Shown here in pieces: positions 23,504 to 30,445 of a stretch of 64,000 bases of DNA. The position numbers and the translations under genes were made by a program. Origin of the DNA: a bacterium (GTDB taxonomy: Bacteria > B130-G9); the NCBI GenBank assembly GCA_035527515.1, contig DATLAJ010000114.1:53482-117481 (forward strand), given 5' to 3'. The notes beneath the pieces are model-generated. The model made no database searches. It had not been told where the DNA came from and saw nothing but the letters and a program-made list of their open reading frames with translations. Position 1 is the first letter of the stretch. Every line of letters begins with the position of its first letter.

Positions 23504-25571
23504 TAAGAACGTGAACACTCTGGAACGGTCTTCGCGCGATGGGGCCGCGGTGGCCGCGGGGCCCTCTTTCCTAAATAATACCGATCTGCGACTTCTGCTG
23601 TTCGGCGGCAAAGGGGGCGTGGGCAAGACCACGTGCGCCTCGGCGACGGCCCTCCACTATGCCCGGCATCAGCCTGAACGGAGCTTTCTCCTTGTCTCAA
23701 CCGATCCAGCTCACTCCCTGAGCGACAGCCTGGCGGGTTCATCCCTTCCGGGCAATTTACAGACGCTCGAAATTGATGCCCAGGGCTGCTTGTCCGACTT
23801 CAAGAATAAACACAATGCCAAACTGAGGGAGATCGCTTCTCGCGGGACCTTTTTAGATGACGAGGACATCAGCCAGTTCATGGACCTCTCTCTTCCGGGA
23901 CTGGATGAGCTAATGGCCTTTTTGGAAATCACCCAGTTGGCGGAAGATCAAAAACACCACTGCATTGTGGTGGATACCGCTCCCACCGGCCATACATTGC
24001 GGCTTCTGGCTATGCCGGAATTGATCGAAAAATGGCTCGATGCGCTGGATGCATTGCTCGCCAAACATCGTTACATGAAGCATCTGTTTGCCGGGTCCTA
24101 TCAACGCGATGCGCTCGATGAGTTCCTTCTGGATTTGTCCAACTCGGTAACGGGTATGCGGCGACTCTTAACGGATTCGGCACGCTGCTGTTTTGTGCCG
24201 GTGCTGCTGGCTGAGGCGCTGAGCATCTACGAAACCCGGCTGCTGTTAGATGAGCTGGAGCGGCTGGAGATAACTGTTTGCGACATCGTTGTCAACCGTC
24301 TGTATCCTGAAAGCAGATGTCCGCAGTGTTCGGATCGGCACGCGCGGCAGACCATCAATATGCGTAATGGGTATGCCGGACTGGCGGGATATGTCCTGTC
24401 GGCCGTTCCCATGTACCCGAAGGAGGTTCGCGGCGCAGACGCCCTGCATACGTTCTGGGAGAATACGCTTGTATTGGCGAATCCGCTTCCCTCGGTGAGT
24501 ATTCCCCAAACGAATAGGCAACCCGAAGTCTTGAAACCGGCCAAGTTGCCCGCGGTTGATACCAAGCTTTTACTGTTTGCCGGCAAAGGTGGCGTGGGCA
24601 AGACCACGATGGCCTGTGCGACCGCCATCCGAATGGCACAGGCACTAAACGGCAGGCAAGTACTTCTCTTTTCGACTGATCCGGCGCACTCTCTTTCAGC
24701 CTGTCTGGACACGCCCATCGGCGCGACGCCGACCAGATTAAGCCCCAGCCTGACAGCCATGGAAATAGATGCCCAATCAGAGTTTGAGACCTTAAAAGAC
24801 GAATACGCGCAGGAGTTAGAGGAGTTCTTGGACGACATTTCCTCGAATTTTGATCTAGCCTTCGACCGCGATGTAATGGAACGGATCATGGACCTCTCGC
24901 CGCCCGGCATTGACGAGGTTATGGCCCTGACGTCGGTCATGGATTTTCTTTCACAAGACCAGTTCCAGTTCATCATTCTCGACTCGGCGCCAACCGGGCA
25001 CCTGGTGCGCCTGCTGGAGACCCCCGAACTCATCGACCAGTGGCTCAAGGTGTTCTTTAATCTCCTTCTGAAATATAAACACATCTTCAGACTTCCTAAG
25101 GTCTCACAACGCATGGTGCAGATGTCCAAGGCCCTCAAGCTGCTGCAAAGACTGCTGAAGGGCAGCCAATCCTCGGCCCTCTTCGGCGTGACCATCCTGA
25201 CCGAGATGGCATTTGAAGAGACCAAAGACCTTATCGCCGCTTGCCAACGGATGCACATCTATGTGCCGCTGCTGTTTCTCAACCTGGCTACGCCTCCCAG
25301 CAGATGTCCCCTGTGTTCAGCTGTTCATCAGCGGGAGAAGGCAATCATGCAGAAGTATAAGCAGGCGTTTGCTGATCAGCATCAGACCCTGGTCTATCAG
25401 CAGGGCGAACCCCGAGGGCTCGAAGCGCTCGGGCAACTGGGAGAAACACTGTACAAACACTATACAATTGATGATGGATTATGGATTCAATCAAAAATGC
25501 GTTGGAAGAGAGCGAGCAGGTCTCTTTATGTGAGGCCCTCGATCGCGTCCTCAACAAAGGAGCGGTGGTGA
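23490..25571 (+). CDS. Tandem Get3/ArsA-type ATPase in the gas vesicle operon
   Basis: This protein of about 693 residues consists of two homologous ATPase halves in one chain. Each half has the deviant Walker A GKGGVGKTT (near 40 and 360), Switch I STDPAHSLSD/STDPAHSLSA, and Switch II DTAPTGHTLRLL/DSAPTGHLVRLL. Each also has a CPxC pair (SRCPQCSDRH and SRCPLCSAVH) at the place where Get3 proteins bind the dimer-bridging zinc. ArsA exports arsenite and Get3/TRC40 carries hydrophobic membrane proteins; the CxxC favours the Get3 branch. With no arsenic genes nearby, a chaperone role for hydrophobic gas vesicle proteins is my inference. The start overlaps gvpG, and the last 30 codons overlap the next gene. 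Confidence 0.9.
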   Translation: MRVSNKNVNTLERSSRDGAAVAAGPSFLNNTDLRLLLFGGKGGVGKTTCASATALHYARHQPERSFLLVSTDPAHSLSDSLAGSSLPGNLQTLEIDAQGCLSDFKNKHNAKLREIASRGTFLDDEDISQFMDLSLPGLDELMAFLEITQLAEDQKHHCIVVDTAPTGHTLRLLAMPELIEKWLDALDALLAKHRYMKHLFAGSYQRDALDEFLLDLSNSVTGMRRLLTDSARCCFVPVLLAEALSIYETRLLLDELERLEITVCDIVVNRLYPESRCPQCSDRHARQTINMRNGYAGLAGYVLSAVPMYPKEVRGADALHTFWENTLVLANPLPSVSIPQTNRQPEVLKPAKLPAVDTKLLLFAGKGGVGKTTMACATAIRMAQALNGRQVLLFSTDPAHSLSACLDTPIGATPTRLSPSLTAMEIDAQSEFETLKDEYAQELEEFLDDISSNFDLAFDRDVMERIMDLSPPGIDEVMALTSVMDFLSQDQFQFIILDSAPTGHLVRLLETPELIDQWLKVFFNLLLKYKHIFRLPKVSQRMVQMSKALKLLQRLLKGSQSSALFGVTILTEMAFEETKDLIAACQRMHIYVPLLFLNLATPPSRCPLCSAVHQREKAIMQKYKQAFADQHQTLVYQQGEPRGLEALGQLGETLYKHYTIDDGLWIQSKMRWKRASRSLYVRPSIASSTKERW

Positions 25572-25693
25572 TAGGGGAGGTGACCATTTCGGTGGCCAAC
25601 GTCGATCTGATCTACCTGTCTCTTAAGGTTGTGCTGACATCGATTGAAACCGCTCGCGAAATGCTCGCTTTCGATGCCGAAGGTTCCTGCTAG
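25481..25693 (+). CDS. GvpA-related minor gas vesicle protein, GvpS-like
   Basis: This 70-residue protein has a GvpA-like core (SLCEALDRVLNKGAVVIGEV, ISVANVDLIYLSLKVVLTSIE) with an acidic N-terminus and a short tail. The ISVA.VDL(I/V)Y pattern separates it from GvpA and is typical of the minor GvpS/GvpM group. It precedes gvpK, the position of gvpS in the Bacillus megaterium order (N-F-G-L-S-K-J). It starts 90 bases inside the end of the Get3-like gene in another frame, a long overlap that suggests coupled translation. It is probably a minor wall or nucleation component. Confidence 0.85.
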   Translation: MDSIKNALEESEQVSLCEALDRVLNKGAVVIGEVTISVANVDLIYLSLKVVLTSIETAREMLAFDAEGSC

Positions 25694-25736
25694 ACAAGAA
25701 AGTCGGCACGGGAACGGCGGGCATAAGAGGTAAGGT

Positions 25737-26132
25737 ATGTACTCTGAAAAACAGTCAAAAATAGAGTCGGAGGCGCTTGGCGATTTTGCCAAAGTGATGC
25801 AGAGCGGCGGTTTTTTCCAACCCGAGCCGGCAAAGGGGCGGGAAAGCACGGGACCTCAACCCAAATCCGCCGGCCGCCTGAACCTGAATCAGAAGGATGT
25901 GAAAAACGGCCTCGGCCAACTGGTGCTCACACTGGTCAAACTGCTGCATGAGCTCCTGGAGCGACAGGCCCTCCGGCGCATCGAGGCGGAGTCACTGAGT
26001 GACGATGAGATCGAAGAGCTGGGGATAACGCTGATGAAGCAAGCCCATGAGATCGAGAGGCTTCGTAAGGAGTTCGGCCTCGAGGATGAGGACCTGAATC
26101 TCGATCTAGGGCCGCTTGGAAAACTACTATAA
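25737..26132 (+). CDS. gvpK: Gas vesicle protein GvpK
   Basis: This 131-residue protein has a disordered, charged N-terminus and a conserved helical region from LNLNQKDVKNGLGQLVLTLV through LLHELLERQALRRIEAESLS to DDEIEELGITLMK. That region is the GvpK family signature; the end is LNLDLGPLGKLL. GvpK is an essential minor assembly protein of unknown exact function. It stands between the GvpS-like and GvpJ genes, as in other bacterial gas vesicle clusters. Confidence 0.94.
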   Translation: MYSEKQSKIESEALGDFAKVMQSGGFFQPEPAKGRESTGPQPKSAGRLNLNQKDVKNGLGQLVLTLVKLLHELLERQALRRIEAESLSDDEIEELGITLMKQAHEIERLRKEFGLEDEDLNLDLGPLGKLL

Positions 26133-26175
26133 CTCATCCACAGCGCATGGCCATGAACCAGAAGGAGTCTTAGTC

Positions 26176-26259
26176 GTGGGCATTCTGGCCGTGGCTATAG
26201 GGATACTATTCTGTGTGATTTATTGGTGGCAGAAGAAAAACAGGTGGCCGGACCAATGA
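26176..26259 (+). CDS. 27-residue single-pass membrane peptide in the gas vesicle operon
   Basis: A GTG start at 26176 is preceded by AGAAGGAG at good spacing, and the frame runs 27 codons to TGA. The product is one hydrophobic helix (ILAVAIGILFCVIYWW) followed by a basic tail (QKKNRWPDQ), the layout of an inner-membrane peptide with its C-terminus in the cytoplasm. It lies between gvpK and gvpJ, 43 bases after gvpK. It is too short for standard gene calling. Evidence is the ribosome-binding site and the coherent membrane segment; no family is known to me. Confidence 0.6.
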   Translation: MGILAVAIGILFCVIYWWQKKNRWPDQ

Positions 26260-26384
26260 CAACTGTATGGATTCATGATTGGCGATTGAGGCGCACGAGC
26301 TGTCCCCAATCTTCATCTCAACAGGGACAACCGCACAGATACGAAAGCAATCAGCAATAATCAATGTAAACCGGAGGTTTTAGT

Positions 26385-26702
26385 ATGGCCATTCAGCGGG
26401 CAACAACCCTGCAAACTACCAACCTTGCCGACATCCTCGAGCGCGTCCTGGATAAGGGGATCGTCATAGCCGGTGATATCCGCATAAGCTTGGTGGACGT
26501 CGAGCTCTTGACGATTCAGCTGCGACTTGTCATCTGTTCCGTAGATAAGGCCAAAGAGATGGGGATGGACTGGTGGGTCAATAATCCGGCATTATGTTCC
26601 GGAGCGGGTAAGAAAGAAATGGAACCGGTCTTGGATACTCTTACAAGAATTGAGGAAAGGCTGGGCAGGCTGGAAGGTGTTCCAGTATCCGAAAAGGGCT
26701 GA
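26385..26702 (+). CDS. gvpJ: Gas vesicle protein GvpJ
   Basis: This 105-residue protein has GGAGG before the ATG and a GvpA-type core (NLADILERVLDKGIVIAGDI, ISLVDVELLTIQLRLVICSV). It is followed by MGMDWW and a longer tail with a coiled segment (LDTLTRIEERLGRLEG). The G(I/M)DWW motif after the core distinguishes GvpJ from GvpA. GvpJ is a minor structural protein thought to cap or shape the conical ends. It is the last recognisable gene of the island; the following 830 bases hold repeats and debris. Confidence 0.93.
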   Translation: MAIQRATTLQTTNLADILERVLDKGIVIAGDIRISLVDVELLTIQLRLVICSVDKAKEMGMDWWVNNPALCSGAGKKEMEPVLDTLTRIEERLGRLEGVPVSEKG

Positions 26703-26871
26703 GCGGACTGAATCAGCTGCGCCGTCGCCACTCCTATTTGCCCCTCCCCCTTTCCCCCCTTGGGCAAATTCCTCGTCAGAGCAGGAGTTTCCCCATTCTG
26801 TTTTGGACTGGTTCATGATGCCGACTTCGTCTCAGATGCTCGACGCCGCCTCCGCATCCCCGAAGGGGATT

Positions 26872-27074
26872 AACGTGGGTAGCCGTAGGCGTCAGCCTAC
26901 GGAATCGGAACGCATCCCCACCTCCCCAGATTGGCCCTGAAGGGGCCGCACAACAGTCCTTTCACACCGGAAACCTTCGTCATAAAACGGTCGATTGTGC
27001 AACCCTTTCAGGATTGTTTTTCTTTTTCTTCGCTGGTCGTGATCCGTAGGCTGACGCCTACGGCTACCCACGTT
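26872..27074. repeat. REPIN: two inverted REP hairpins with GTAG motif
   Basis: A perfect 32-bp inverted repeat (26872-26903 and 27043-27074) is separated by 139 bases. Each arm holds GTAG directly followed by an 8-bp-stem hairpin, CCGTAGGC-GTCA-GCCTACGG. GTAG plus hairpin is the mark of REP sequences moved by Y1 (RAYT) transposases, and two inverted REPs form a REPIN. The spacer contains the pair CCTGAAGGGG/CCCTTTCAGG. Apart from this element and the debris at 27143-27400, the stretch 26703-27534 shows nothing clear. Confidence 0.75.
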
Positions 27075-27142
27075 CCGCCCTTTCAGGGCGGGAGTATGCC
27101 CCGGCTCCGGTAAGCTCCAATTCCAGTCGATGCCGTCCGGAA

Positions 27143-27400
27143 TTAGAGCCACGCGGCGAGGGTCTTTTCTTTGACGCCGCCGACAGGGAGCACTTTGCCG
27201 CGGAGCGTCAGTTCGCCCGTCATCGCCCCGTTGCCATCGTAATAGTAGCTCCAGGTTGAGGCGCCGTCTGTCGAGGACGTGAGCTGGTCCGCTGAATCGA
27301 AGTAGGTCGTCGTGCTGTGCGACAGCGGGTCAGTGGCCTTCGTGGGCCGACCAAGCGCGTTATAGGCATAGACCGTGCTGTTGGGAGCCGCTAAACATGT
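27143..27400 (-). pseudogene. Gene debris: YD/RHS-repeat fragment joined to a Lon protease C-terminal fragment
   Basis: An open stretch of 85 codons on the minus strand has no proper start. It begins with YD-repeat sequence ([19 protein letters not shown], then WSYYYDGNG) as in RHS/wall-associated proteins. From about 27229 it continues in frame as [20 protein letters not shown], the strongly conserved substrate-binding end of the Lon (S16) protease domain, and stops after LAAWL. The two halves belong to unrelated families and meet at DGNGAMTGE. This looks like an illegitimate-recombination scar, not a working gene. Confidence 0.7.
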
Positions 27401-27534
27401 TCATCTTATGAAGTCTCCTGCCTCCAACCTGATTTTTGTGGCGAGGTGGCACGGTTGACGGTTACCTCTCAGATGTGCAAAGATGGGGTTGATGTGGCGT
27501 AGGCTGAGCATTTTACGACGAAGAGGGAACATGG

Positions 27535-27852
27535 ATGAATCTGAACATCTTCAAGCAGATGGCAAAGGTTAAGGAGAAGATAGCAGCGGCGCAGGAGGCG
27601 GTGCGCGAGAAGACCGTTGAGGCAACCGTCGGCGGCGGGATGGTTACGATAGTGGCGAACGGGGCTCAGGAGATAATCTCCATCAAGTTTGATAAGCAGG
27701 TTATCGACCCCGACGATGTCGATATGCTGGAGGACCTCGTTCTGTCGGCGGTGAATGACGCGCTGCGCAAGTCGAAGGAGTTGATGGCGAGGGAGATGGG
27801 TCGGTTTGCTAGGCAGATGGGCCTGCCGCCGCAGATACTGAACCAGCTATAG
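27535..27852 (+). CDS. YbaB/EbfC family nucleoid-associated protein
   Basis: This 105-residue protein has the family features: a helical N-terminus (FKQMAKVKEKIAAAQEAV), a three-stranded core (VEATVGGGMVTIVANGAQEI, SIKFDKQVI) and a C-terminal helix rich in Met (LMAREMGRFARQMGLPP). YbaB/EbfC dimers bind DNA without strong sequence preference and affect gene expression and nucleoid shape. It ends one base before recR begins; ybaB-recR is a widely conserved pair, which supports the call. Confidence 0.95.
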   Translation: MNLNIFKQMAKVKEKIAAAQEAVREKTVEATVGGGMVTIVANGAQEIISIKFDKQVIDPDDVDMLEDLVLSAVNDALRKSKELMAREMGRFARQMGLPPQILNQL

Positions 27853-27853
27853 A

Positions 27854-28480
27854 ATGGGTTATCCTCGTCAGTTTGTCAGCTTGATCGCGCAGCTTGCGCG
27901 TCTGCCTGGCGTCTCGAGGCGCGGGGCTGAGCGGCTTTCGCTATTCATCCTGAACATGCCCGATAAGTCGGCGAAATCGCTGATCAAGGCGATAGTCTCG
28001 GCACGGGAGAAGGTGCACAGATGCAAGCAGTGTTTCAACCTCTCGTCGGCGGAGCTCTGCACGATTTGCTCCGACGATGAGCGGGACAGAACGACGCTCT
28101 GCGTTGTGGAGACAGCTCGCGACATTGCGGCTTTAGAGCGTTCACACAGGTATCGTGGTCTTTATCACGTCCTTCTCGGGAAGGTCTCGCCGCTTTCAGG
28201 CGTTGGCCCGGAGGACCTGACGATAAGCAACCTGCTTGAGCGGCTCAAGGGCGGCAATTTCAGCGAGGTCATCATCGCCACGGGGACAGACGTAGAGGGT
28301 GAGGCAACTGCGAATTACGTTGCGCGGGTGGTAGGTGAGCTCGGCGTTGCTGTGAGCAGAATAGCCTACGGCGTGCCGATGGGAGGGCCTTTGGAGTTTG
28401 TTGACGAGAGAACGCTTGGTAAGGCTGTTGAGGGTAGAACAAGGATCGAACGAGATGACAAATCCAAAAGAGAAAGGTAG
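27854..28480 (+). CDS. recR: Recombination mediator protein RecR
   Basis: This 208-residue protein starts with a helix-hairpin-helix (LIAQLARLPGVSRRGAERLS), then a four-Cys zinc motif (CKQCFNLSSAELCTIC). A Toprim domain (LCVVETARDIAALER, LLGKVSPLSGVGPEDL, IIATGTDVEGEATANY) and a C-terminal region (RIAYGVPMGGPLEFVDERTL) follow. RecR acts with RecO (and RecF) to load RecA on single-stranded gaps. Length and motifs are standard. The upstream partner is ybaB, and the last 26 bases overlap the hydrolase gene. Confidence 0.97.
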   Translation: MGYPRQFVSLIAQLARLPGVSRRGAERLSLFILNMPDKSAKSLIKAIVSAREKVHRCKQCFNLSSAELCTICSDDERDRTTLCVVETARDIAALERSHRYRGLYHVLLGKVSPLSGVGPEDLTISNLLERLKGGNFSEVIIATGTDVEGEATANYVARVVGELGVAVSRIAYGVPMGGPLEFVDERTLGKAVEGRTRIERDDKSKRER

Positions 28481-29651
28481 CAAGAGGTCTTTTTGGGGCC
28501 TGGCGACCATCGGCCTTGTCGTAATCGCCGCAATCGTCATAACGATAGTTATCGTCGTCCATTCCGTTGATTGGCAGGCGTATCTGGACAAGCACCTGGC
28601 CGAGGCGATGATGCTGGACACCGGCCCACCGACGAAGTCACCGGAGGATGTTGGGCTTGTTTTCAAAGACGTCGTGATAAGCACCCAGGACGGGGTGAAT
28701 CTCGCTGGCTGGTTCGTGCCAAGCGAGGAGTCGAGGGTTACGATCGTTTTCTGCCGAGGTGCGAGGGGCAACATCGGCGTCTGGCTAGATATGATCAAGC
28801 GCCTCCACGGTCTAAACTACAACGTGCTGGCTTTCGACTATCGTGGGACGGGTCTGTCTGGTGGTGAGGCCTCGTTCCTGATGACAGAAAAGGACGTTGA
28901 GGCGGCCGTGAACTATGCAGAGAGGCGTTTTGGAGGGGCTGCAAGTAGGATCGGCATCTTCGGGGTCTCGATCGGTGCTGCGGTCGGGATAAACGTTGCG
29001 GCAAAGCTTGACGCGGTTGAGGCGATAGTTGCCGATTCGCCGTTTTCGTCGTTCGGGGAGGTACTTCCACGGGTCATCAAGAAATACTCGCCACAGCTTG
29101 CGGCCAAGATTCCCAAAGATGCGAAAGCGACGGCCGCGTTCGACCCGATAAGGTCAGTCGCCGAATTATCGCCCAAGCCGCTTTTCATTATTGCGAACGA
29201 GAATGATGCGCTTTGCCCCGCTGATATGGCCCGGAATCTCTATAAGAAGGCAAGGATTCCCAAATATCTATGGGTGGCGCCCGGGACAGAGCATATCGGC
29301 GCCAAGGACGTTTTTTCGATGGAGTACTGGGCCAAAGTTGGGGAGTTCTTTGACCACTGGCTCGCTGGGGCGAGGGCGGCAAATTTCGAAGTCGCGGGAA
29401 AGGTCAAGTCGCTTCCCGACGGCGAGTTTGAGGTGAGGCTTCGGCTGAGCAATATCGGCGACGTGATGAGCGAGGATGTTCCCGTGGCCATCATAATTGA
29501 GACCGAGGCGGGCGAAGTGTGCAAGAACGTCTATTTCCCGGAGAAAAGGCTGCTCTCGTTCAAACTCGATTCAAAGCCGTTGAGTTTCAGGGCAATGCGA
29601 TTCTTTCACGTCAAACGCAGCGGCGACGGCTGGGAGCTCTTGCCCGGCTAG
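28455..29651 (+). CDS. Membrane-anchored alpha/beta hydrolase
   Basis: This 398-residue protein from the ATG at 28455 overlaps recR. One transmembrane helix (about 13-36, ATIGLVVIAAIVITIVIVV) anchors it, and the rest lies outside the membrane. The alpha/beta hydrolase fold is shown by LAGWFVPSEES, a strand-turn region with FDYRGTGLSGGE, the nucleophile elbow IFGVSIGAAVG (Ser near 171), NENDALCP as the likely acid loop, and GTEHIGA for the catalytic His. After about residue 300 comes a beta-rich C-terminal domain (FEVRLRLSNIGDVMSEDV) of unknown role. It resembles the Bem46/YfhR-type serine hydrolases; the substrate is unknown. Confidence 0.88.
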   Translation: MTNPKEKGSKRSFWGLATIGLVVIAAIVITIVIVVHSVDWQAYLDKHLAEAMMLDTGPPTKSPEDVGLVFKDVVISTQDGVNLAGWFVPSEESRVTIVFCRGARGNIGVWLDMIKRLHGLNYNVLAFDYRGTGLSGGEASFLMTEKDVEAAVNYAERRFGGAASRIGIFGVSIGAAVGINVAAKLDAVEAIVADSPFSSFGEVLPRVIKKYSPQLAAKIPKDAKATAAFDPIRSVAELSPKPLFIIANENDALCPADMARNLYKKARIPKYLWVAPGTEHIGAKDVFSMEYWAKVGEFFDHWLAGARAANFEVAGKVKSLPDGEFEVRLRLSNIGDVMSEDVPVAIIIETEAGEVCKNVYFPEKRLLSFKLDSKPLSFRAMRFFHVKRSGDGWELLPG

Positions 29652-29837
29652 GCCCAATACTGTTCACTTAAGGGTCTCCGTGAAATCCTGAGCCTCGACT
29701 CGAGGCGCCGCAGCGATGACGAATAGGATACCTGCTAGTACTGCGTTTCACTGCTCGAGGATTCCGCCTGCACGGCGTGACTCTTCAGGAGCCGCCGAGC
29801 ACAGAGCCGCATCACACGCGGGCATGTGTCGAGGGCG

Positions 29838-29999
29838 ATGACAGGGATGATACTTGCCGGCGCGAACGTCTTCGAGGCGGTCTCCATACAGGTAGTCGTT
29901 TTCTATCTGCTTCTCTGCCAGGCGACGGTTGTCGCCACGATCGTCTCTTACCTTGCAGGCAGGCAGTTTTTCTGCAGCGACCACACGCTTCTCGCTTAA
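29838..29999 (+). pseudogene. C-terminal fragment of a FetB/YbbM-type ABC permease
   Basis: This open frame of 53 codons begins MTGMILAGANVFEAVSIQVV and ends AGRQFFCSDHTLLA. It matches, from memory, the conserved MMTGQILAG...A...Q last membrane region of the UPF0014 (FetB) permeases. The rest of the gene is absent. It lies in the gene-poor gap 29652-30445, which otherwise holds a small GCCTCG-ACT-CGAGGC palindrome near 29692 and dispersed repeats. Confidence 0.5.
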
Positions 30000-30119
30000 G
30001 GCCAGGGAACGTCCAGAACACCGGACTATGGCCCCGTCCGCCTCGGCAGCAGCTGCCCAATGCGTTCTGGGGTAGAGAGGGTCTCGGGAGCGGAGGCTCT
30101 CCGCTGGCAATGGTCAGAA

Positions 30120-30245
30120 GATGATCCACGAGGGCGACCAAGAAACACTAAGAAGAAGCTTGGCATCCCCTCATGTCTTTCGTGGACAGTCTGTTCGGTT
30201 GGAGGATGCGCCATGCCAATCTGTGAAATCTGCGTCATCTGTGGA
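30120..30245. repeat. Two dispersed short repeats (TTTCGTGGA-type and AATCTGCGTCATCTGTGG-type)
   Basis: Two pieces of repeat-like sequence lie side by side: one with CCACGAGG...AAGAAACACTAAGAAG...TCTTTCGTGGAC, and one reading CCAATCTGTGAAATCTGCG followed by TCATCTGTGGA. Both types are, from memory, scattered widely in uncultivated bacterial genomes. A relative of the first occurs twice at 59604-59745 in this window. Confidence 0.4.
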
Positions 30246-30316
30246 CCCTTTCCTATGCGGGCAAGAAGGCCAAGCCGCCGCACTCCAAACGGACCCTCGT
30301 CGTGCCCGACACCCCA

Positions 30317-30335
30317 TCAATGTGATTATTGGGGA
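30317..30335 (-). repeat. Solo end of the AATAATCAGATTGA inverted-repeat element
   Basis: TCAATGTGATTATTGGGGA is the right-end form of the terminal repeat seen at 37030-37047, with one clear mismatch. No matching left end or internal sequence was found upstream, so this is a remnant. Confidence 0.5.
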
Positions 30336-30445
30336 GCTTGCTGGCGATTGACTCACACCACGCTTCGCCCTATATTCTGCTCCAAAATAAACCTAAGCAC
30401 TGACTGTTCGATCTCTTTCAATCTCTGGAGCGTGAGAGTAAGGCA

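Noticed and set aside
23490-25571. Arsenical resistance ATPase ArsA as the function of the tandem ATPase
   Set aside because: No arsB, arsC, arsD or arsR nearby, it is embedded in gas vesicle genes, and both halves carry the Get3-type CPxC pair.
29777-30124. Frame of 115 codons across the gap after the hydrolase
   Set aside because: Arg/Pro-rich shadow frame; a different frame there shows a recognisable permease fragment.
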